From: Aptenodytes patagonicus
Taxonomy: Eukaryota > Chordata > Aves > Sphenisciformes > Spheniscidae
Assembly: GCF_965638725.1 (NCBI RefSeq)
Contig: NC_134982.1
Location: 57,597,816-57,661,815 of the forward strand
Reading direction: 5' to 3'
Length of the DNA: 64,000 bases
The position numbers and the translations under genes were made by a program. Below, in pieces: positions 60,601-64,000 of this stretch (position 1 is the stretch's first letter; each line of letters begins with the position of its first letter). The notes below the pieces were generated by a model, which searched no databases, was not told where the DNA came from, and saw nothing but the letters and a program-made list of their open reading frames with translations.

Positions 60601-63600
60601 TGAGCCCTGCAGTAGCACTGCACAGATCTTCCAGAGCAGATCCCGATGTTCAGAGTCCATCCAGAGTCTCAGATTTTTCTGTGTCTCACATGCCACTGTG
60701 AAGAGCTATTATTCTGGTTTTCTCTGAGTTTTATTTGGGAAAACAGAGGCAAGTTCATGCTGTTAAGGCCACAATATTTTCAGAATTTTAAGGCCTAAAA
60801 TTATTTCTCCTGAAGATACAGCATAGTTATCATTATGCAAAGAAAATGTGCTTTTCTTCCAAACTGCCCCACACCTTGTTAATGAAATTCCTGATCCACA
60901 GAAGTGTCACTTAGAATCAATAGAACCAATCACCCTCCGCAAAACCCTAACTAAACTACTCAAAGACTATGCCTCAGCATTTACTTATGCAAGCAAAGCA
61001 AAGCAATGTGATAAAAGCACTGGTGTGAAGTATCAGCCTCAAGTATTGAATTACAGGCTGCACACCTCTATTAGAATGCAGTCAATCCACTTACTTAAGG
61101 AAAGAATATAGTAACATTTATAAATTTCAAAATTCAAACAAAAACTGCCCTGGTTCCAGTATGATGTCTGCATGTCAATGTCTTTTTAACTACCAAGACA
61201 TGGGCAGGTGGCAGGGTCCACAGCTCTGTAAAATGCAGCATCTCCAACATTACAATTGATTTTGTGAGAAGGACTGCTGAGGACTGAGAGACAAGTTTTA
61301 GGCCAGCTGTACTATGTCAGTTCCTCTATTTGTGCAGCACACAAGTTACAAGGTCATACTCTTTCAGCGTAATTAGAAGTTTAATTCTATCTAGAATATG
61401 AAGTAAAATGAAGAGTAACTAATTTAAAAGACATATGATGCTTGATTTTCTCTGTATCACTGTGTCAGTGGTGTAAGAGTACAGTTATTCACTGCTTAGG
61501 GCAGCATTTCTTTACAATGAATCTTTTGTATTATCCACCAAAAGACAATTCAGAAATGTATCAGCAAGACAGAAATATATCAGACACATGGTTACCTCCT
61601 GTCCTTTTAAACAAGTTTTTCTTTAACTTTGGAGTTAAACACTGTGTTCCTACCTTACGTGAGCTGCCCATGCCACTGTGACTATTAAGAAGGTCATCAA
61701 GTAGACTGCAATTTTTGCTAGAAGAAGTTGCTGAACACTTTCACCTAGTTTCTGAAACAGAAAGTGACACCCAGAGACAGAGAAAGGAAAGTTAAATGTT
61801 ATGTTGTGAAATTATTAGCAGTATCTGCAAATGAGGGAGGACATGCAAAAAATATTTTTTTAAAAATGCCTGCCAAGAACACAGTTCTCTTCCAACAATC
61901 TTTTTACTACCATGCAGAGGAACTGGTTTATTAGACACTTGTAAGTATGCTGAAATGTGTAGTTAGTGGCATATGATGTACCAACACATCTCTTCAACCT
62001 GTAAAAGGGCTTCCCAATGCTCTGTTCACGTTGTAATTCATTTATGCACTCTCTCATCACTGTTACTGTGATAATGCGTTTCAGAGGAGGGCTGGCCACA
62101 AAATGCCTCTTTTATTTTCTTAGTACTGACTTCTGGAGTAGAACCATCACACAGGTTTTCATGTGATGATTGTTAACAATGAAGAAGGGAAGGGCTTAAC
62201 CATAGCAAATTTTGCATATACCACCACAATGGCTTAAATAGACTAATGCGGCTTATTTGCCATGTTATGGATCATACCTGAGTTTCCTAAACTAAATGAG
62301 ACAAAATATTTGTGTCTAGGTCTGGTTTTAAGAGCAGAAAAATAAATCATGATAAAAAAAACCCTGTAAACTTTCTCAAGTGATTAATTTATGTTTCCTA
62401 ACAATCCTGTTTCTTTCAGAATTAGTTTATTTTCTGTAGCCTTCTTTTTCCACCTTTGCTTATTCTGATTACGTTTATTAGTAATCTGATTTTAAAACCA
62501 GCATTCAGCTTGCACTATGTAAGTGGCTTCTCTAAGTGATCATGTATTGCCAAAAAGAGCAGATGCTTTCCGAAAGATGTTTTGGTCAGATGGTCAATTC
62601 ATTTTTCACACAAAAGTAACTGGATAAAGTCTATGGCCTACAATATACAGGTCATTCAGGCTTTATATCACAACTTCTGCAGATCACACAGATCTTATTC
62701 AGTAGGATTCTTAAATCAGTATTTAAGTTTTTCACCCCAAGTTCAACAGCTCCTCCCCCTAGGGGAAATTTCTGTTGGCTTTAACGTTACTTAATGGCTT
62801 GGGCTTTTTGAAAGCCTGGAATTTGAAATGGAGGTGCTAAATTAGTATGTTACATGTACTTTCAAGGACACGAGAAACAACAAAACAAAAGACGTATGAT
62901 ACCTGATCAGGATGTATTTTTGTGTGAGCCACGGGCAAAATCTGAAATAACGAAACGTTATTAGTACATGGAATTCTTCTCCTTATCGAGAGCTTTATTA
63001 AAATCTAAAAAACTTCAGGTGGCCGCAAATATTCCCGGATCACGTAGCTACTAACAGCCTGCAGTTCCGATAGACTGAATCACTTTTCGGCCGCACAGGG
63101 ACAACGCTGTTACTCGCCCCCCGCGACCGTGCACTGCTGCCCGGGGATGGCCCGCCGCGCTCGCCGGCACACGGCTCCCAGGCTGCGGGACCGGCGCCGA
63201 CATTTCGCGGTAGCGCTGCAGGAACTGGGCTGGGGGCAACAGGCCAGCACGGCTCCTCCAAAGCGCCGGGCTGGGAGGCAGCTCGCCAGGCAGAGAAGCG
63301 CAGGGACAGGGCACGGGCGCAATCCGCTGAGCCCGGGACAAGCCGCGGCTGCTCAGGGTTTTTCCCTCACGCCGGCCGCCCTGCCGGGCCTCCCCGCGGC
63401 GTCAGCCCACCCCCGGCCTCGCCACCCCGCCACCGCCGGCCCGGGTTCCGCGTCGGGGCCGCGTCGGGCAGGCCCCACGCCGCGGCTGGGCCAGGAGCTC
63501 ACCATCACCGTGGCGATGATGGAAAGCAGCGCGTCGCTGTAGGCCAGCAGTCGGTGCGACGTCTGCGTGCTGCTCCCCAGCTCCAGCTCCAGTCCCCGGC

Positions 63601-63670
63601 CGCGCACCGGCTCGGGTTCCGCCACCGCCTCGCCGCCGGCGCCCGGCGCCGCGGCCCGCGGAGCCGACAT
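51650..63670 (-). CDS. TMEM175: Endosomal/lysosomal potassium and proton channel TMEM175 (10 coding exons)
   Basis: TMEM175 is a dimeric endolysosomal cation channel with two six-helix repeats per subunit; it sets lysosomal K+ and H+ leak and is linked to Parkinson disease in humans. Exons in order on the - strand: 63670-63503, 62941-62903, 61751-61654, 59642-59591, 58321-58286, 57101-57018, 56354-56190, 54854-54776, 53013-52872, 52313-51650. Lengths 168, 39, 98, 52, 36, 84, 165, 79, 142 and 664 nt sum to 1527, i.e. 508 residues (human 504). Phases are consistent throughout and all introns are GT-AG. Repeat 1 has RLLAYSDALLSIIATVM (residues 40-56) and repeat 2 has RVEAFSDGVYAIVATLLI; the pore-lining FSD motif of repeat 1 reads YSD. 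The N-terminal 30 residues are low-complexity Ala/Gly/Pro/Glu. The last exon encodes several hydrophobic helices and an acidic tail. Confidence 0.96.
52872..53013 (-). other. TMEM175: TMEM175 exon 9: second pore motif
   Basis: Encodes the acidic linker (QRDEEEAHHSLE), the run LSEPLSKERVEAFSDGVYAI and the rest of the first helix of repeat 2. The reading frame joins the last exon as DI-C-EDNVPDP, identical in style to mammals. Confidence 0.92.
55140..55219 (+). mobile_element. Short CR1 3' end fragment in TMEM175 intron 8
   Basis: A tail-like stretch GGTCCCTTCCAACTTGAGAT followed by ATTCTATGATTCTATTA is the + strand CR1 terminus. About 80 bp is preserved, inserted antisense to TMEM175. Confidence 0.8.
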
Positions 63671-63790
63671 AGCCCCGCTGCGCTCCGCCCGCGGCGCCAG
63701 CGGCAGCGGGATCGGGCGTTGGGCGGGGCGGGAGCGGTGCTCCCCCTCCCGCGGCGCGCTGGGAGGCGGGAGCCGCCGGCCTCCTCATGA
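63100..63790. promoter_or_regulatory. TMEM175: CpG island over TMEM175 exon 1
   Basis: Very high CG density across intron 1, exon 1 and about 120 bp upstream of the start codon, with no TATA box. In human, GAK is transcribed head to head with TMEM175 from a shared promoter, so a + strand GAK start just beyond 63800 is expected. No GAK exon is visible before the window ends. Confidence 0.8.
63503..63670 (-). other. TMEM175: TMEM175 exon 1: cytosolic tail and first pore motif
   Basis: Residues 1-56. The Met at 63670 is the first in-frame start; 5' of it the sequence is GC-rich with no upstream in-frame start that extends conserved protein. The exon ends within helix 1 at ATVM, before the donor GTGAGC, and exon 2 supplies ILPVAHT. 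Tyr44 replaces the Phe expected at the start of FSD. Confidence 0.9.
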
Positions 63791-64000
63791 GGGGAGTGCT
63801 GATGGGTCTGTCGTGGGTGCAGGTGGAGGAGCACTTCAAGGGGTAACTCGTGCTGCTGTTGGAAATAACTAAATACATATTAATTAAGGGTGATTTTCCT
63901 TACATCTGGGGATGTCTGTGTTGGTGTCTTGAAATCTTAAAGTTCATGGCTGATACAGGTGACATGAGTTGGTGGGCTCCAGGGGAAGAAATAGTGTCAT

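Noticed and set aside
61659-61751. TMEM175 exon 3 ending at the stronger-looking GTAAGG donor
   Set aside because: Joined to the first exon 4 acceptor it shifts the frame; the donor 5 nt further gives the conserved AHVRLFQ. Kept only as a possible alternative form.
63402-63878. 158-codon - strand frame and several + strand frames at the right edge
   Set aside because: They overlap TMEM175 exon 1 in other frames inside a CpG island, where stops are scarce.

Overview
The window looks like avian nuclear DNA, most likely a neoavian bird. Three things point there: CR1 LINE fragments with the bird-type octamer 3' ends, a solo LTR that resembles a common avian ERVL-type family, and compact genes whose proteins read like vertebrate orthologues. 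Three protein-coding genes can be rebuilt exon by exon with consistent splice phases. PDE6B is on the + strand (22 coding exons, 11110-32880, 836 residues), ATP5ME on the - strand (4 exons, 41744-44049, 71 residues) and TMEM175 on the - strand (10 coding exons, 51650-63670, 508 residues).

Layout. Positions 1-7800 are gene-poor flank with no gene I can support. A 5'-truncated CR1 on the - strand fills about 7807-9731. PDE6B follows, with its short N-terminal tail, two GAF domains, catalytic HD-type phosphodiesterase domain and a prenylation box ending in CSIL. From 33160 to 41620 is intergenic sequence with a solo LTR (about 37638-38228), a GC-rich block and one copy of a dispersed inverted repeat whose partner lies in PDE6B intron 20. 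ATP5ME starts inside a CpG island, and a second large CR1 ends about 150 bp upstream of its start codon. More GC-rich sequence resumes on the far side of that CR1, so the LINE seems to have split the island. A third CR1 remnant, in the opposite orientation, lies at 48690-49288. The TMEM175 3' UTR probably starts near 50000, and its gene runs back to a CpG-island promoter at the right edge.

The genes do not form one pathway. PDE6B is the rod photoreceptor cGMP phosphodiesterase beta subunit, ATP5ME is a small mitochondrial ATP synthase membrane subunit, and TMEM175 is an endolysosomal cation channel. In human all three lie in 4p16.3, but other genes separate ATP5ME from TMEM175 there. The direct ATP5ME-TMEM175 neighbourhood and the TMEM175 orientation here suggest a local rearrangement. 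I found no CRISPR array, tRNA, rRNA or convincing new multi-gene system. The most unusual items are a perfect 28-nt palindrome at 5713, paired tandem splice sites in TMEM175 that could remove five residues in frame, and the CR1 insertion at the ATP5ME promoter.
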